In this document: positions 25,201 to 38,084 of the stretch, piece after piece
Position numbering within the stretch: position 1 is the stretch's first letter
Layout of the letters: the number at the start of each line of letters is the position of its first letter
NCBI GenBank assembly: GCA_905250125.1
Contig: CAJNOL010000075.1
Coordinates: forward strand, 129,410 to 193,409
Length of the DNA stretch: 64,000 bases
Reading direction: 5' to 3'
Source of the DNA: Rotaria sordida
Taxonomy: Eukaryota; Rotifera; Eurotatoria; Philodinida; Philodinidae
Program-made: the position numbers and the translations under genes
The notes under the pieces: model-generated
Told to the model about the DNA's origin: nothing
What the model saw: only the letters and a program-made list of their open reading frames with translations
Databases searched by the model: none

Positions 25201-28200
25201 TGTTTGTTTAATAAAATATTATATTAGATAGCTCAATCAGGCAAACGTGTGTGTGTGTGTGTGTGTGCATGGCTAAAGCTTTTTCACATAACAGCTATGC
25301 TTATTGTCGCTCTTTTCTTTCTAACACACAGTATTCTTTTTATATATATTTACTTGTTCTGAAAAGACAAGAAAAAAGTCTAATGAAAAAGTCGATATCT
25401 CTTTTTTTTTTCTTGTTTCTTTTCTTTTTTTTTTTTTTGTTCTTCTATAGCATTAACTATTCTAAAGAGTAGAATAAGTATAGAGAGAATTTTTTTCCTT
25501 GACATTGGACAGATATTATATTAATTCAGTTTGACATGACATTTTCTAAATGAGAATAGAATCAATTACATATTATATTAATGTATCAAATAAAATTTTA
25601 TTATATTTTTCTACTTATCTTAACAAATTATTATCCAATTTATAATTTTATTTTACGTTCCAGTATATATTATCATTCAACACCGAGTTCATCTATTTGT
25701 AAACTAGAAAATATAAATCATTATATTTTGGAAAAAAAATTTTTATTTTTTTGTAATTATATATTTAGATCCATCTCCACGTAATGTTCGTGTTATTCGT
25801 ATAAATGAAACAACAATTCAAGTTTTTTGGTCATCAATATATTATCCACCTGTTGAACGATATATAATTCATTATAATGATAAAGCTGAAAATAAACCTG
25901 AACCTCAATGGTCACTTTATTCTCCGACTAATTTAGGTGTAACATCAGCTATTATAAGTGGTTTGAAACCAGCTGCAATGTATAATGTACGTGTTAGTGC
26001 TGAATTTTCTCATACTGATCCATTATATACATCCGGAACAACAAGACGTGAAGGTGATTTATCGGAAATTCATGTAGCTGATATATATCGTCGTAAGTAA
26101 AAGATAAAATAGACTATTCTATGTCGAAACTAGAAGTATCGAAAACAAAAATAAAATGATGCATCTAATAAAAGCTGACTTTTATGTATTGTTGCTTTTC
26201 TCATTATTCTATCGATTTGTACTAGTAACAAGTACTAACAGTGATGAATAATGCCCAAGAGAAATGAACTAAAATAATCAAAAAAAAATAACTGCTATAC
26301 AACTACAAATCTATTACAATGTAAATTTTTCGTATCATACAACTTTTATTGTTTAGAAGTGATTACATATCACTTCTAAGAAAATAAAATCCTACGAGAG
26401 AAATCTCGTCGCAACTGATAAATCGCTTTTGAGTCGAGACTATAGACATTATGCAGATCCGAATGAGTTATGTCACAAAAAGCTTATTCTCGTTGTTGAA
26501 ATCTGGAAATCAGGTTTCCTGTTACTACGATATTGATTTAAAAACAAATCGTAAAAATGTAGTATCTACACAGTAATAAGCTAAGGACATGAACTCTTTG
26601 CAGAATATTCGTAGCTTATTTGTGTCTATATGATGCATAAAGGATATAACATAAGTTCTGATCCCGTTATGCAATATGTTTTTTCTTACATATGTCAAGA
26701 GTCGAAAAGACTGATATTTACAGTATATCGGGCCACTCGACTCGGTGACCCGGCCCGACGATTTTATCCTTTTTTGACATTTGACTCATCTCCGAGAGAC
26801 GATAGGGGGAAAGTTTCTGCGCTACCTCCGATCATCACTTTTTCCTAAAAGACGAAAAATATGCAATAGCTCTCCATTGAGAAAAATCTTTGTAAACGAA
26901 ATTTTTTTCAGGCTCGAGCCATAAAATGTGGTCCGATTTAGAGACCTGCAGTAGATATACTAGATCTCTAGATCTACTTTGTGTTAGAATTTGAGCTTTC
27001 TATTTATTACTGTTACAGAGATACAATCATTGACGAAATAATAAGAATTTTTGAATTATAATTTGAAATAATTATGAGTGAGAAAAATTGTATTCATTTG
27101 AGCATACATTATTTATAAGTAGATTTTGCTTTACTATATATTTATATGCGAAATTCTTGATAGAAGAAGTAGCATTAGTAATAAAACAAGTATTGAAAAA
27201 AATATTGGTTTGACACCGATCTATCAAGACAGAAAATACAGGACAACGATTGTGAAAAATACTGTTGACTCTTTATGATGTTGAAATAGGTGAAGCAAAA
27301 ATTGAGAGGAGAACAATTTGACGATGAATTAGACTTGGAGAATCAAGTAGTACAATAATGAAGAACAAGTATATAAATATTGATGAATGTGTTTTTACTG
27401 TTTGTTTAAAAGAAATTTCGATTTGTAAATGTCTCTCCTGAGCAGTACTTTTTTGTGCCAGATAATAACCAAGTTTTAAAAATGTTCAAGTACTTCTGAA
27501 AATATTTCGATTTTTTTTTATTTTGGTAATGTTTGTGTCTCGGTAACAGTAATAAATAGAAAGCTCAAATTCTAGCATACAGTAGATCTAGACATACTGT
27601 AAATATTAATCTTTCCGATTCTTGAAACATGTAAGAAAAAAATATTGTATAAGGGAATCAGAACTAATGTCATGCCTTTTATAGTCTTGTCACAAAAGTG
27701 ATTTATCAGGTGGAAGATTTTCCTCGTGAGGGGAATCCTTGCTCGGATTTTTTGATTAATTTCATGCGGTGATTCCGAATGTACCATTGATTTTCAATAG
27801 AAATATTTTCAAGTCTGAGAAAGACAAGTTTAGCGGAAAACTTGCTGTATGGTTCAGAAATGTCTACATCAACTGTGATGATAGAGGATACACAATAGAA
27901 CATTCTAATACTTTGGATTGGAGCTAAAGAAGCGCACGATCGCTTTACTGAGCTTAGTCATTTGGAAAATTATTTTACTTGAAAACCACATATTCAAATT
28001 AAAAGATTTCTTTGATGATCGATACCAGACGATAGAGAACTGCAGGTTCACGTTTTTGTAGACCCGAACTCAGTTGGATCCAAACCTGAGGTTTTTCTCT
28101 ATGAACACCTGGCACCCTTCATGTACATGAACAAGTGAAGGATCAAGGTTTCAACTATTTATCCGCTACTTTCAGAAAAAAAAACTCAACGCACAGTTAT

Positions 28201-31200
28201 ATCTTGTTTCTGTATTTCTCATTTAGGGAGCAGTGGGGTCACAAAAACTTCTAACCGGACCCAACAAAAAAATAAAAGGTTGAACTCGGACCCGAAAAAA
28301 AATAAAACTTTAGATCTGGACTCGATCGAGTTTGGATCTGGGTCTGGAAGGACTCGCAGCTCCCTACCAGACGATATGCAGATTCAGAATATTTGCTGAG
28401 TGTACCTATCATATAGTTTAATTTTGTCAAAAAATTGAGCTTTTCGTCAATATCAGTACATCCAGGTTAATTTTTGAATTCCGGTTCTTTCACTCTAGTT
28501 GTAAACATGTAACTAAATGATTTGTTTAGGTACAAAATATATCATTCAATATGATAATCAATTAAGTCGCCCAAATAATATGACTTATACAGATTTAACA
28601 TCGAATAGTGTTAAATTATTATTTTTATTTAATGAAACAAATCATGAACCACATCGACAAATACAAAAACTTGAAGTTAGTTAAATTTATAAAATTCTAT
28701 ATGAGTACAACAAAAAAATCTTTTAAATATTACTTTTTTAGGTTCATTATGAAGGTGTACAAAATTATATCGATAGTTTAGGTACAGCACGTTCAACATC
28801 TCATCATAATTCTGCTGGTCTTATAACACTTCCACCAACACAAGGTAAACGTGAATGGTTAGTAACTGGTTTAGTACCAAATACACATTATATACTTAAT
28901 TTAACTGGTACTATAACAACATCAGAACAATCAACATTTAAAATTTATAGTCGACCAGCAACAATAAGATTTTCAACTGATTATGATTCTCCAACATATG
29001 TTGATCGACCTGAACAAGATCGACGTACAGTGATCAATGGAAATAATCAACAATTTTATCTTCGTTTACATCGTGCATCAACAAAAAATGGTCCTATTAA
29101 TCGATATTATATTGTTGTTCATCTTAATGATTATACAACATATCCATCATATGTGCCACAAGAAGTAAATTTTTTCTATTAAAAGAAAAACGACTAGAAG
29201 CTTTTGACTATAAAACGAAATATATACTTATTATATCTAATGATGTAGCATTGCCATGGTAATAGACGACGCTACCTTTGTCACGATCATGTTAGAAGGT
29301 AGCATCACCTTTGCTGTGATGAAGGTGGCGCCATCTATGCATATGCCAATGGTACTAAGCGATAGAAGAAGTCTTTCTCTACAATTCTAAAACCTTCTAA
29401 TCACATTTCATAATTTTTTTTTGTGTTAATAGGGTCGCCGTGAATGTTGTTATACAGCTGCAGTATTTAATGAATCTCAATTACCGGAAATGTTTATATT
29501 AGGTGATGGAAAACAAACACACGATTGGGAACCATTTTCAGGTCGAATTTATAATAATTCACCAATATTAAATACAATTAAAGTAAAACTTGTTTCATGG
29601 GGTTTTAATAGTAAAAAAGAAAATTTAACAACATCAAGTCCAACAATACAAATACATATACAAACAAAATTAGTTCAAACATCTAATGAAGAAACATTTA
29701 ATAAATTATTATGGATATTTGGTATCATATTTCTATTATTTATTATTCTTATTATTGTTATTTTATTTTCATTAAAATTTAATCGAACAAAAAAGAAATC
29801 TTTAACACCACCACCTGAATGTGTACCATTTGATTTAACACCTAAAGTTTTAACAATGGAAATGCAAATGCCAATTTTACCATCAACTATAACACCAGCT
29901 TCATCTGGTGAACCTGTTGAAATACGACGAATACAACCAATAACAAATTATCCACCGATACCAATTGAAGAATTTGCAACACATCTTGAACATTTGAAAG
30001 CTGTAGACAATTATAAATTTTCTCAAGAATATGAAGTAAGAGAAAAACAAATGAATAATTGTTTAAAAAAAAAACAACAGACATCTATAGAACATAGATA
30101 TCCATCGTGGCAGCACCACCATGGACATCTCTGCTATAGAAGAAATGGTTCTAATTCAAATTGAAATTGAAACTAAATAAAGACTATTTTACCTTGTGTT
30201 TAGATAGCGATCGTCCACTCTTCGTTTGGAAAGATTTTATTCTTAGAAAGGACATTTTTGATTCATGAAAATAGTTAACCAGACTTTTTCGTAACGCAGA
30301 GTTTTACAATAATATTTGTATTTGAAGAAACCATTTAATTGTTTTTAGAAAGACTATTTGTTGAATTCATTGTTGTTCATGAGTTATTTTAAATATATGC
30401 ACTTTATCGATGTGATTTTATTGTCAAAAATATGATTAGCTTTTTCAGTTTACACCTAATTAAACTTAATTAGTGAATAATTCTCTAATCTAATGATGAA
30501 AAAGTTCAAGAACTTCGGAACAGACTCCAAGGCATAGAGTATTTCGACTGTGAAATTTTCAGCGAGATCGAACTCCGAAAAATTGTCTCCCAAAAGTTGG
30601 CCTTTTGTCTTCCTATCATCTCACGATTCCTAAGAAGGGCTCGTACCATTTATAATTGGTTTTTGAACAATTCTTTCAATTACAGGAGGATTTTTTGTTT
30701 CGGTAGTCGTACTCACTTACGTTGTTAACAACGAATAAACTCAACTTTTTGAAAAACCAATCCACATTCATGAAAAATTTTGTGTACTGATTTTGTAGCC
30801 TGAATAGTCTTCTACAAAACGCGCTATTTAGTTTTTCAAAAATATTATTCGAACATGTAGGATTTGTAAACGGAACTGCACCCAGTGAAAGGCTTTGTTC
30901 TTGTTTTTGTATCACATCGCTAACGCTAGCTTTTCAATAATAACTCATTGGAACCAAGGCCTATAGCACTGAGTTTCTCAGAGTATCTAGACTTATTCAA
31001 CATACATATCTAACATTAAGACTAAGCTAAAAGAAATGTCCAAATTCAGAGTTTGCGAAATCACATTGCTAACGAATGAAATTGCCTTATATGTACCGAA
31101 CTATAAAACATAGCTTTAGCGAGATATCTATGAACTAGTGATAACTGATATGATAAGAAAACTATCGCTATAAAAGTCATAAATTCAGATCTGATAAGAA

Positions 31201-34200
31201 CTTATTTACTCGAGATATTGATATAATCCAAAATATGATCGACCCATATTTTTTACTCAAAAAGTTTACAAAACAAGATCATTTAAAATTTTTAATTTTA
31301 GTCAATTGATCCAGGTGAACAATTTTCTTGGGAAAATTCTAAACTTGAATGTAATAAAACAAAAAATCGTTATGCTAATGTTGTTGCATATGATCATTCA
31401 CGTGTTATATTACGACGAATTGATGGTATTATTGGTAGTGATTATATAAATGCAAATTATTTAGATGGTTATAGAAAACCAAATGCTTATGTAGCAACAC
31501 AAGGACCATTACCAAATACATTTGCAGATTTTTGGAGAATGATTTGGGAAACAAATTCAACTTGTATTGTTATGATGACAAAATTAGAAGAACGAAATCG
31601 TCTTAAATGTGATCAATATTGGCCAAGTCGTGGAACGGAAACATATGGATCTATTCAAGTTACTTTAACAGATTTTATTGAATTAGCTTCTTATAGTATA
31701 CGAACATTTACTATAGCATGGGTAAGATTAAATCATGTTCTTTTAAAGATTATTGAATTTGTATAATTTTTAGAGTGGTCATCCAGAAAAACGAGAAGTT
31801 CGACATTGTCAATTTACAGCATGGCCTGGTAAGACGAATAATTCGAGAATTATCTTTTCAAAGATTAACGAAACAATCGAACTAGACCCACCCTCCTCCC
31901 CTCTTCAGTAGTGTCGAACTTGAATTCAATTGAACAGTATTATTCTTCGAGTTTCAATCGACTATTCATATAGAGCGAGATGCAGTGCGTGTCTGTATCA
32001 GAGATGTCCATGGCAGCACTACCGCAAACAGCGTTAGCGGCGCGGAAGATGTTTCAAGAATACCACTGCGGTAGTGACAGCTTCTTTCTGTTATTGAGAT
32101 TGTAAAATTGAATGAATTTACATCCAATTTGAGTGTCTTCAAGTCCAATAGCCAGAATCGAGATTGAGTCTGATGGATTCAATCCAACTGTGCTAATTTG
32201 GCAGTGACGGAAGAGATTTTGGTAGAGTTTCTCGAAAACCATCGCGACATCGACAACTTTTTATATAGTTCACCGCGTTGCGACAGTACCTGGACAACCT
32301 TGTTCCTTCTAGGACCGTGGCACGGCAGTGGCAGATTTCTAACCGCGATGGACATCTCTGGTCTGTATTTCCGTGGCACTCATATCGATAGAGTGACTAT
32401 ATCTATTTGAAAGCTGGAGCTTGAAACTTGAATTGAATTTAACTTTCAAGTTTCATACGTATAGAATCGTCTTTATTTCTTTGACATAGTACACTCGATT
32501 GAGCTGGAACTTTTTCTTACAGATACTGAACACTGTTTCGGATGCTCGCTTTTTTTTTGTTTTGAAAGAAGGGTAAAAAGAAATCAAAACAATGTAGGCA
32601 TCCCAAATAGTGTCTAGTGTCTGTAAAAAAAACCCAGCATTCCAGCTTTATCGGTTGTATTTTAGTTGAGGAAGTGGGACGATTTTTTAGCCTTTGTGAC
32701 CCAGATATTTCCTAGAAGAAAATATTTGTGAACTTGGAGCCTATGACAACGTTTGCTCTACTCATCGAGATCTCTCTATCACCCTGAAAGTTTCAAATAT
32801 TTTTGATAAATCGTTCTTCGGAAACTCCGGAAAGGAGGTGTCCTCTTAATTGAATCATTTATGCTTTTTATGGAGATTATCTTTCAAATGTTAATCCATA
32901 CGTTGTTCGACATGTATCCACAAGTTATTGTGTGCAAATCTCATTACCAACAACTATGAAATGACCCTGGATAAGTCATTAACGTAAAATAGAAAATAAA
33001 TTACAAAGAATAGAAAAGGAATATTTTAGAAATGTTCATATGAATGCAACGATGAATTCCTACTTTCAAGACAATAGAAATTGGAATTTTGAATTTTTGG
33101 TTAGAAAATCGTGGATAAATTTGTATGGACACTTTTCTGCAATTCGAGCATTTCCAATTGAATTGAAAATCAATTTGGATATTCATTTTTTGAGCTCGAT
33201 TTTATATTTATTTCAGCAAATACATCTATAGCTCATTTATATAATACACAAAAAAAGTTAGAATAAAATAAAAATAAATAAAAACATTTGAAAATCTATT
33301 AACAAAATAAGAAACTAACACGACAAATAGTAAAATAATTTATATACTTATTTAAAAGAAATATTTCGATTGAAAACAACTATCAGAAATTCGACGGTCA
33401 TTTCTAAATAGAAATGCAATAAAGTATACAGAATATTTTGTAAGATAAACAAACAAAATTATTAGATCTTTCTAACAATAGAAATTTCAAACGAAGCTAA
33501 CTAGCGCGTAGTGCAGCCACGGATATATCTCCATATCGAAAGGAGAGATATTTTTCCGTCAAATATTAATTTGATAATTATATACATATAAATATTTAGA
33601 TCATGGTATATTAGAGCATGCGACATCATTTTTAATGTTTGTTCGACGAGTTAAAACTCTTCAATTATCTGATACAACTCCAATAGTTGTACATTGTTCA
33701 GCAGGTGTTGGTCGCACTGGTTGTTTTATTGTTATTGATGCTTTATTAGAACGATTAAAATATGAAAAAACAATTGATATTTATGGTCATGTTACTTTAT
33801 TACGTGCTCAACGGTAAGATACACACAAAAAATAAATTTTATTCGAGACAGTTGTACAAATTTAATTAATCATTAATATATTATTTTTATAGAAAAATAT
33901 TTTATTCTTTCATATTGCTGTATTTGAAATACTTTTGTTTTTACTTTGAATGATTTCTGATTTTCTTCTGACTCCTTTAAGAAGCTAAAAAATAATTTTT
34001 CGATCATTCATTACGATTAATATCATAATTTTCTTTTTCTTACAGAAATTATATTGTTCAAACTGAAGAACAATATATATTTATCTATGAAGCAATAAAT
34101 GAAGCAATACAATCAGGTCAAACTGAAGTTGCAGCTAGAAATTTATTAACACATTTACAACGACTTTTACAACCAATAAATGATAGTTCATTAACAGAAA

Positions 34201-36425
34201 TGGAACTTGAATTTAAAGTAAAAAAGAAAATCTACGAAGAAAATTATATTTTGAAAAAGAATTGTTTTTTTCTTTTGTTGTTGTTTAGCGTTTAGCAAAT
34301 ATTAAAGCTCAACCATCGAAATTTATTAGTGCAAATAATCCATCAAATAAATTTAAAAATCGTCTTGTGAATATTTTACCATGTAAATATACATTTTTTC
34401 AATTTTCGAAAAAAAAAAATTTCATTTACTTCTTTTCTTAGATGAAAATACTCGAGTATGTTTATCTCCAATACGTGGCATTGATGGATCTGATTATATT
34501 AATGCATCTTATATTGATGTAAGTATTCAATAAAAAAATCAGTAAGGCGAAATTCATCAGTATTCAATTGCTTTTTTAGAAGAATTTTGTCCAATTTTAC
34601 CTGAAAATTTGCAGATATGGAGGATTTTCTAGGAATGTTTAATGAAGGTTCTATCAAGCTGCTGAGCGTTTATATTATTCATGAGCAGAAAGGGTTATCG
34701 AGGATTTAACCCAACGGGTTTATCTAATGATAGCATGTGCTACATTTTAACTGTAACAAAAGAGAACTATAGTCCCAATGGATCAATCCTCAATCTAAAT
34801 CCTTGATAATAAAATGTATAACGAGATTTATAGAAAAATAAACCCTAGACGCTGCTGAATTTTTGTCCCTGTGTTTCACAAAACTTTTCTCAGAGAAATG
34901 ATTGGAGATTAGGGAGTTGCGGGTCCTTCTAGACCCAGACCCGGCCGAGTTCGGGTCGGATTTGAATCCAACCTTTTATTTTTTGTTAGGCCCGGTTACA
35001 CGTTTTTTGTGGATTTGCTACTCCCCAGATGAGAAATATAGCAACAAGATGTAACTGTACATTGAATGTTCATGAAAAAAATCTCAGATTTGGATCTGAT
35101 CAGATTCGGATCCAAATTTTGAATTTTGTTCGAATCCGAGTCTACAAAAACGTAGACTTGCAGCTCCCTACTGAAGACTTATGAATTTCCAAAGTAGATA
35201 TGTCAGGAAGTCAAAAAAAGAAAATTTTAACAACTATGTATTTTTCTCTGATGTTAAGCACCTATAGTTCAAATCCGAATAGTGATTTTGATAGTCAACG
35301 AAATTTTCTATCTAATGCATTCTATAGTAAGTTTTCATAGATGAACTATGATGGGAGAGTTTCTAAAATAACTGAATATGGTAATTTCCAGGTTGTAGAT
35401 GTTACTTTTTAATAATGCTATTTGAAAGAAAAGAAAATGAGCGGTTGCCGCATACTCGACGACCTTCCATTGGAAAGTTAAAAGAGACTTTTTGATAAAT
35501 TTTGCTTTTAACTTTTTAAGAAAAGGTGGTGGCAACCCCTCATTTTGTTCGTTTTAAAATGGCATTAGTAAAAAAATCCTTTCTATACAAAGGCATTAAA
35601 TATTTTTTCATCATATGAAAACTTTAGGGTTATCGATTTAAAAATGGTTATATTGCAACACAAGGACCATTAAATGAAACTATTGATGATTTTTGGAGAA
35701 TGATATGGGAACATAATGTAACAATAATTGTTATGCTTACAAAATTAAAAGAAATGGGAAGAGAAAAATGTGCTCAATATTGGCCAATAGATCGATCAAT
35801 ACGTTATGGATATTTTATTGTTGATCCACTCGGTGAATATCATATGTCACAATATTTATTAAGTGAATTTAAATTAACTGATACAAGAGTAAAAAGAATT
35901 TATTTGAGATTTTATTAGTATTGTATTTTTTTTTTTTGCTTTATTCTTAGGATGGTCAATCTCGAACTATTCGACATTTTCTTTATACGGAATGGCCTGA
36001 ACAAGGTGTACCTAAAGTTGGTGAAGGATTTATTGATTTTATAGGACAAGTACATAAAACTAAAGAAGGTTTTGGTCAAGATGGTCCAATTGTTGTACAT
36101 TGTTCAGCAGGTAAAAAATTTTAACAAAAAGAAAAAAAAATGATTTTTATTTTTTCGTTCAAAAAAGGTGTTGGAAGAACTGGTGTATTTCTAACATTAA
36201 GTATTGTACTTGAACGAATAAGATATGAAGGTGTTATTGATGTATTTCAAACGGTGAAATTGTTACGTACACAACGACCAGCACTTGTTCAAACAGAAGT
36301 AATAAACAAAAAACTTTACTTAAATAATATTATAATTATTTACTTGGTTTTTTTTCTAGGATCAATATCAATTTTGTTATCGTTCAGCACTTGAATATTT
36401 AAGTTCATTTGATAATTTGATATGA
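18747..36425 (+). CDS. LAR-like (PTPRF/D/S family): LAR-type (type IIa) receptor protein tyrosine phosphatase: FN3 x5, membrane helix, PTP D1-D2
   Basis: Dephosphorylates phosphotyrosine at the inner membrane face; LAR proteins act in axon guidance and synapse adhesion. Exons: to 19089, 22101-22439, 24693-25004, 25769-26092, 28530-28675, 28742-29164, 29433-30035, 31302-31721, 31774-31828, 33600-33813, 34046-34217, 34289-34382, 34442-34518, 35628-35888, 35951-36110, 36168-36298, 36360-36425; all phases agree. Five FN3 domains, the juxtamembrane FILGD motif, a helix ([20 protein letters not shown]) and FSQEYESIDPG lead into D1, with [19 protein letters not shown] and [10 protein letters not shown]: catalytically complete. 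D2 keeps [10 protein letters not shown] but has WPEQG and KNRLVNIL, the usual low-activity D2. From 18747 it reads 1,379 aa, but the first codons may be intron (see findings). ATTAAA at 36702-36707. Confidence 0.95.
19090..22100 (+). other. 3.0-kb intron of the LAR locus
   Basis: Between the first two FN3 exons of the distal block. It holds a TA run (19225-19258), an ATC trinucleotide run (21200-21220) and a G/A-rich tract at about 21902-21965. The T-rich tail before the acceptor (22091-22100) happens to be open and would encode a hydrophobic stretch, but the acceptor TTCAATTCTAG and matching phase show it is intron. No gene is seen inside. Confidence 0.75.
22440..24692 (+). other. 2.3-kb intron of the LAR locus
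   Basis: Donor CGTAAGT and acceptor TTGTATTTAG. A/T-rich with A- and T-runs. No ORF, repeat arm or RNA gene was recognised in it. Confidence 0.7.
25246..25267. repeat. (GT)n microsatellite in a LAR intron
   Basis: About ten GT units in the 25005-25768 intron. It differs in composition from the G-rich arrays at 46-50 kb because it lacks GGG. Confidence 0.85.
26951..27605. repeat. Inverted-repeat pair with about 0.5 kb spacer in a LAR intron
   Basis: The left arm, about 26951-27027, and right arm, about 27535-27605, are reverse complements. The core of more than 30 nt is perfect and includes GAGCTTTCTATTTATTACTG. The flanks carry CTAGATCTACT and a degenerate GAGATACAA. Likely the ends of a non-autonomous element; the spacer has no coding sequence I recognise. 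Confidence 0.75.
28033..28366 (+). mobile_element. hAT-like MITE, with 8-bp target duplication
   Basis: A 334-bp non-coding element in the LAR intron 26093-28529. Terminal repeats: left TAGAGAACTGCAGG and, read inward from the right, TAGGGAGCTGCGAG. The 8 bp CCAGACGA flanks it exactly on both sides (28025-28032 and 28367-28374). An 8-bp duplication with TAGGG-type ends is the pattern of hAT transposons. Related copies lie at 34910-35170 (reverse) and 6118-6212. It has no transposase, so it needs a partner elsewhere. Confidence 0.8.
29245..29355. repeat. Short imperfect foldback in a LAR intron
   Basis: The arms, about 29245-29284 and 29316-29355, are imperfect reverse complements sharing GTA-CATTG-CA and ACCTT-TCAC blocks. 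It fills much of the 268-nt intron 29165-29432. Confidence 0.5.
31955..32440. repeat. Degenerate inverted repeat in a LAR intron
   Basis: Around 31960-32030 and 32320-32440, stretches such as AGAGATGTCCATGGC and its reverse-complement partner (GATGGACATCTCTGG) are inverted, with a GC-richer interior. Overlapping ORFs on both strands here come from this repeat. It lies in the intron that interrupts the WPD loop codon of D1. Confidence 0.5.
34910..35170 (-). mobile_element. Second copy of the hAT-like MITE
   Basis: 261 bp in the intron of the D2 phosphatase domain, reversed relative to 28033-28366. Ends TAGGGAGTTGCGGGTCC and ACTTGCAGCTCCCTA. Internal blocks shared with the first copy include TAAAAGGTTG, GTTACATCTTGTT-like and the GGATCC region. 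The 8 bp on each side match only partly (5 of 8), so this insertion looks older. Confidence 0.8.
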
Positions 36426-37700
36426 TCTTAATTCCTAGTCAACACAGTGACTTGTAGTCGAAGATTTTGTTTTTCTTTTTTTTTTGATAATATACGAATT
36501 TAATGTGATGTTCACAGGAAAATTATTATTATGAATATGTTAGACCTTTTTTTTTTTCTATATTAATGTATAGATATTTGTTCTTGTTTCTTTTCTTTTT
36601 TATATTATTTTTCTAATCGGATGATGTTCAACCCTTAATTATTGTTCTATGATGAATGCTGGTTTCTTTTTTTTTTGTGTGCCTGTAATGTGTATTGGAA
36701 AATTAAATATTATTATTGAGACCATCGAATTGTATGAAATTTACAATATTTTATTCCTCGAAATTCTTGCAATATTAGATCTAATAACATATATATATAT
36801 ATTTTTTATTATAATTAAATCATAGTGTGTTAAAATATTCCAGGGTTGTATCCATATATATTTCATTTATAATAGAAAATGCAAGTATAATTTGTTAGAG
36901 TAGCTGTAAACAATTTATGTTATATAGAAAGAAAAGGAAATTGAAACGCGAAAGAAATGTAACCGAGAATATTGACCCCGAAGGAATATTGTCAACCTCA
37001 TTCTTAGCGGTACTTTCATTCCTTTTCATATTGCACTTTGCTTGATATATGTTAATAATTATTAGTCATACTAAGTACAATGTAATAAAAATCATATACA
37101 TCTTGGTGATAGTTTTTATTTTGTATAAGTTTAAGTGTTCAATAATATTGAAAGTTTTCTGCATCATTGAATATTTCCTATTTAGAAAAAAAAAACACCT
37201 ACCTTGAATTTGCCTGATGAATGTTTCAATGGAATTATATTATTTTATAAAATAGTTTTTAGATGAATTAAAGAGTGTAGCTATCTTAATTAGATAGATA
37301 ACATGTAATAGTTTAGAACGAATTTATTGAATAAAAAAAAAAAAAAAAGAAAAGAACCTTGAAAATGATAAGAGTAAAGCGATTCTTAGAGTTAGAAATG
37401 CCTAAAGCTTTTTTAATTAGTGTGTTAAAAATATACACTGTACCGGGAAGATTAATTCTTTATTATCTTTAATCTAAACTTTTTCAAGTTTAGATTTCTC
37501 AAATATGTGTCACAAGGTTAAAGAATTTTTTTTTTCATTTTTGTTAGTTTTAAGGACACACATCATATAGAGAAATGATGAAATTATCATCAAATATAAT
37601 TCTGCACAACATAGAACACATGAATCGAATTGTTTTTAAAATAAATTCGTTATAGTTACAAAAAAAAAAGAAAGTTTTTTTATCAACTCAAGTCAAATAC
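36426..37700. other. Convergent 3' ends, with a perfect 11-bp hairpin
   Basis: Lies between the LAR stop (+) and the stop of the 127-aa ORF (-), so it should hold both 3'UTRs. ATTAAA 36702-36707 could serve LAR; TTTATT near 37459-37464 could serve the minus gene. A perfect stem AATCTAAACTT / AAGTTTAGATT with loop TTTC occupies 37471-37496. No other gene is seen. Confidence 0.6.
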
Positions 37701-38084
37701 TTATCTTTGTTGATATTCGATTTCTTCGACCAGACGTTTAACCCATTCCGGAACAATTGTTGTTCGATAAGCAACATATGTTCCACGATTTGTTCGACAA
37801 ACAATAAAATCTCCATTTTCACTATTTTTCATTGTTACTGGACGAATACGTTCAACAATACCATCTGATGGAAATCTAATTAACGGTACAGCATTATAAT
37901 GTTTTTTCATAATTGTTGTTGTTGTCGCCGGCGAAGGAGGAAATGGAATCGATGTTGTCGATTGTGAAATATATGGCGGCCATGATTCATTCAATGTTGA
38001 TGACGAATAATTAGAATTAACACCAATACCTGAATCATCATCAACAAATGAACCTGAATAATCAGTAAAATTCACTCTAGCCAT
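37701..38084 (-). CDS. Unrecognised 127-residue protein
   Basis: A single-exon ORF with ATG at 38084-38082 and TAA at 37703-37701. It begins MARVNFTDYSGSFVDDDSG; the middle is Ser/Thr/Pro-rich with a TTTT run, followed by a compact part, VPLIRFPSDGIVERIRPV and FIVCRTNRGTYVAYRTT, and it ends PEWVKRLVEEIEYQQR. No signal peptide or membrane helix. Codon use resembles the neighbouring genes, which supports a real gene. I do not recognise the family; the C-terminal half looks folded, the N-terminal half disordered. It could be the last exon of a longer gene, but no clear acceptor was found just upstream. Confidence 0.7.
   Translation of the reverse strand: MARVNFTDYSGSFVDDDSGIGVNSNYSSSTLNESWPPYISQSTTSIPFPPSPATTTTIMKKHYNAVPLIRFPSDGIVERIRPVTMKNSENGDFIVCRTNRGTYVAYRTTIVPEWVKRLVEEIEYQQR

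Noticed and set aside
32054..32410. ORFs of 60-70 codons on both strands in a LAR intron
   Set aside because: They overlap an inverted repeat and interrupt no known domain; flanking exons splice cleanly around them.
35128..35140. tRNA B-box-like word GTTCGAATCC
   Set aside because: It lies inside the MITE copy, with no A box or cloverleaf around it.
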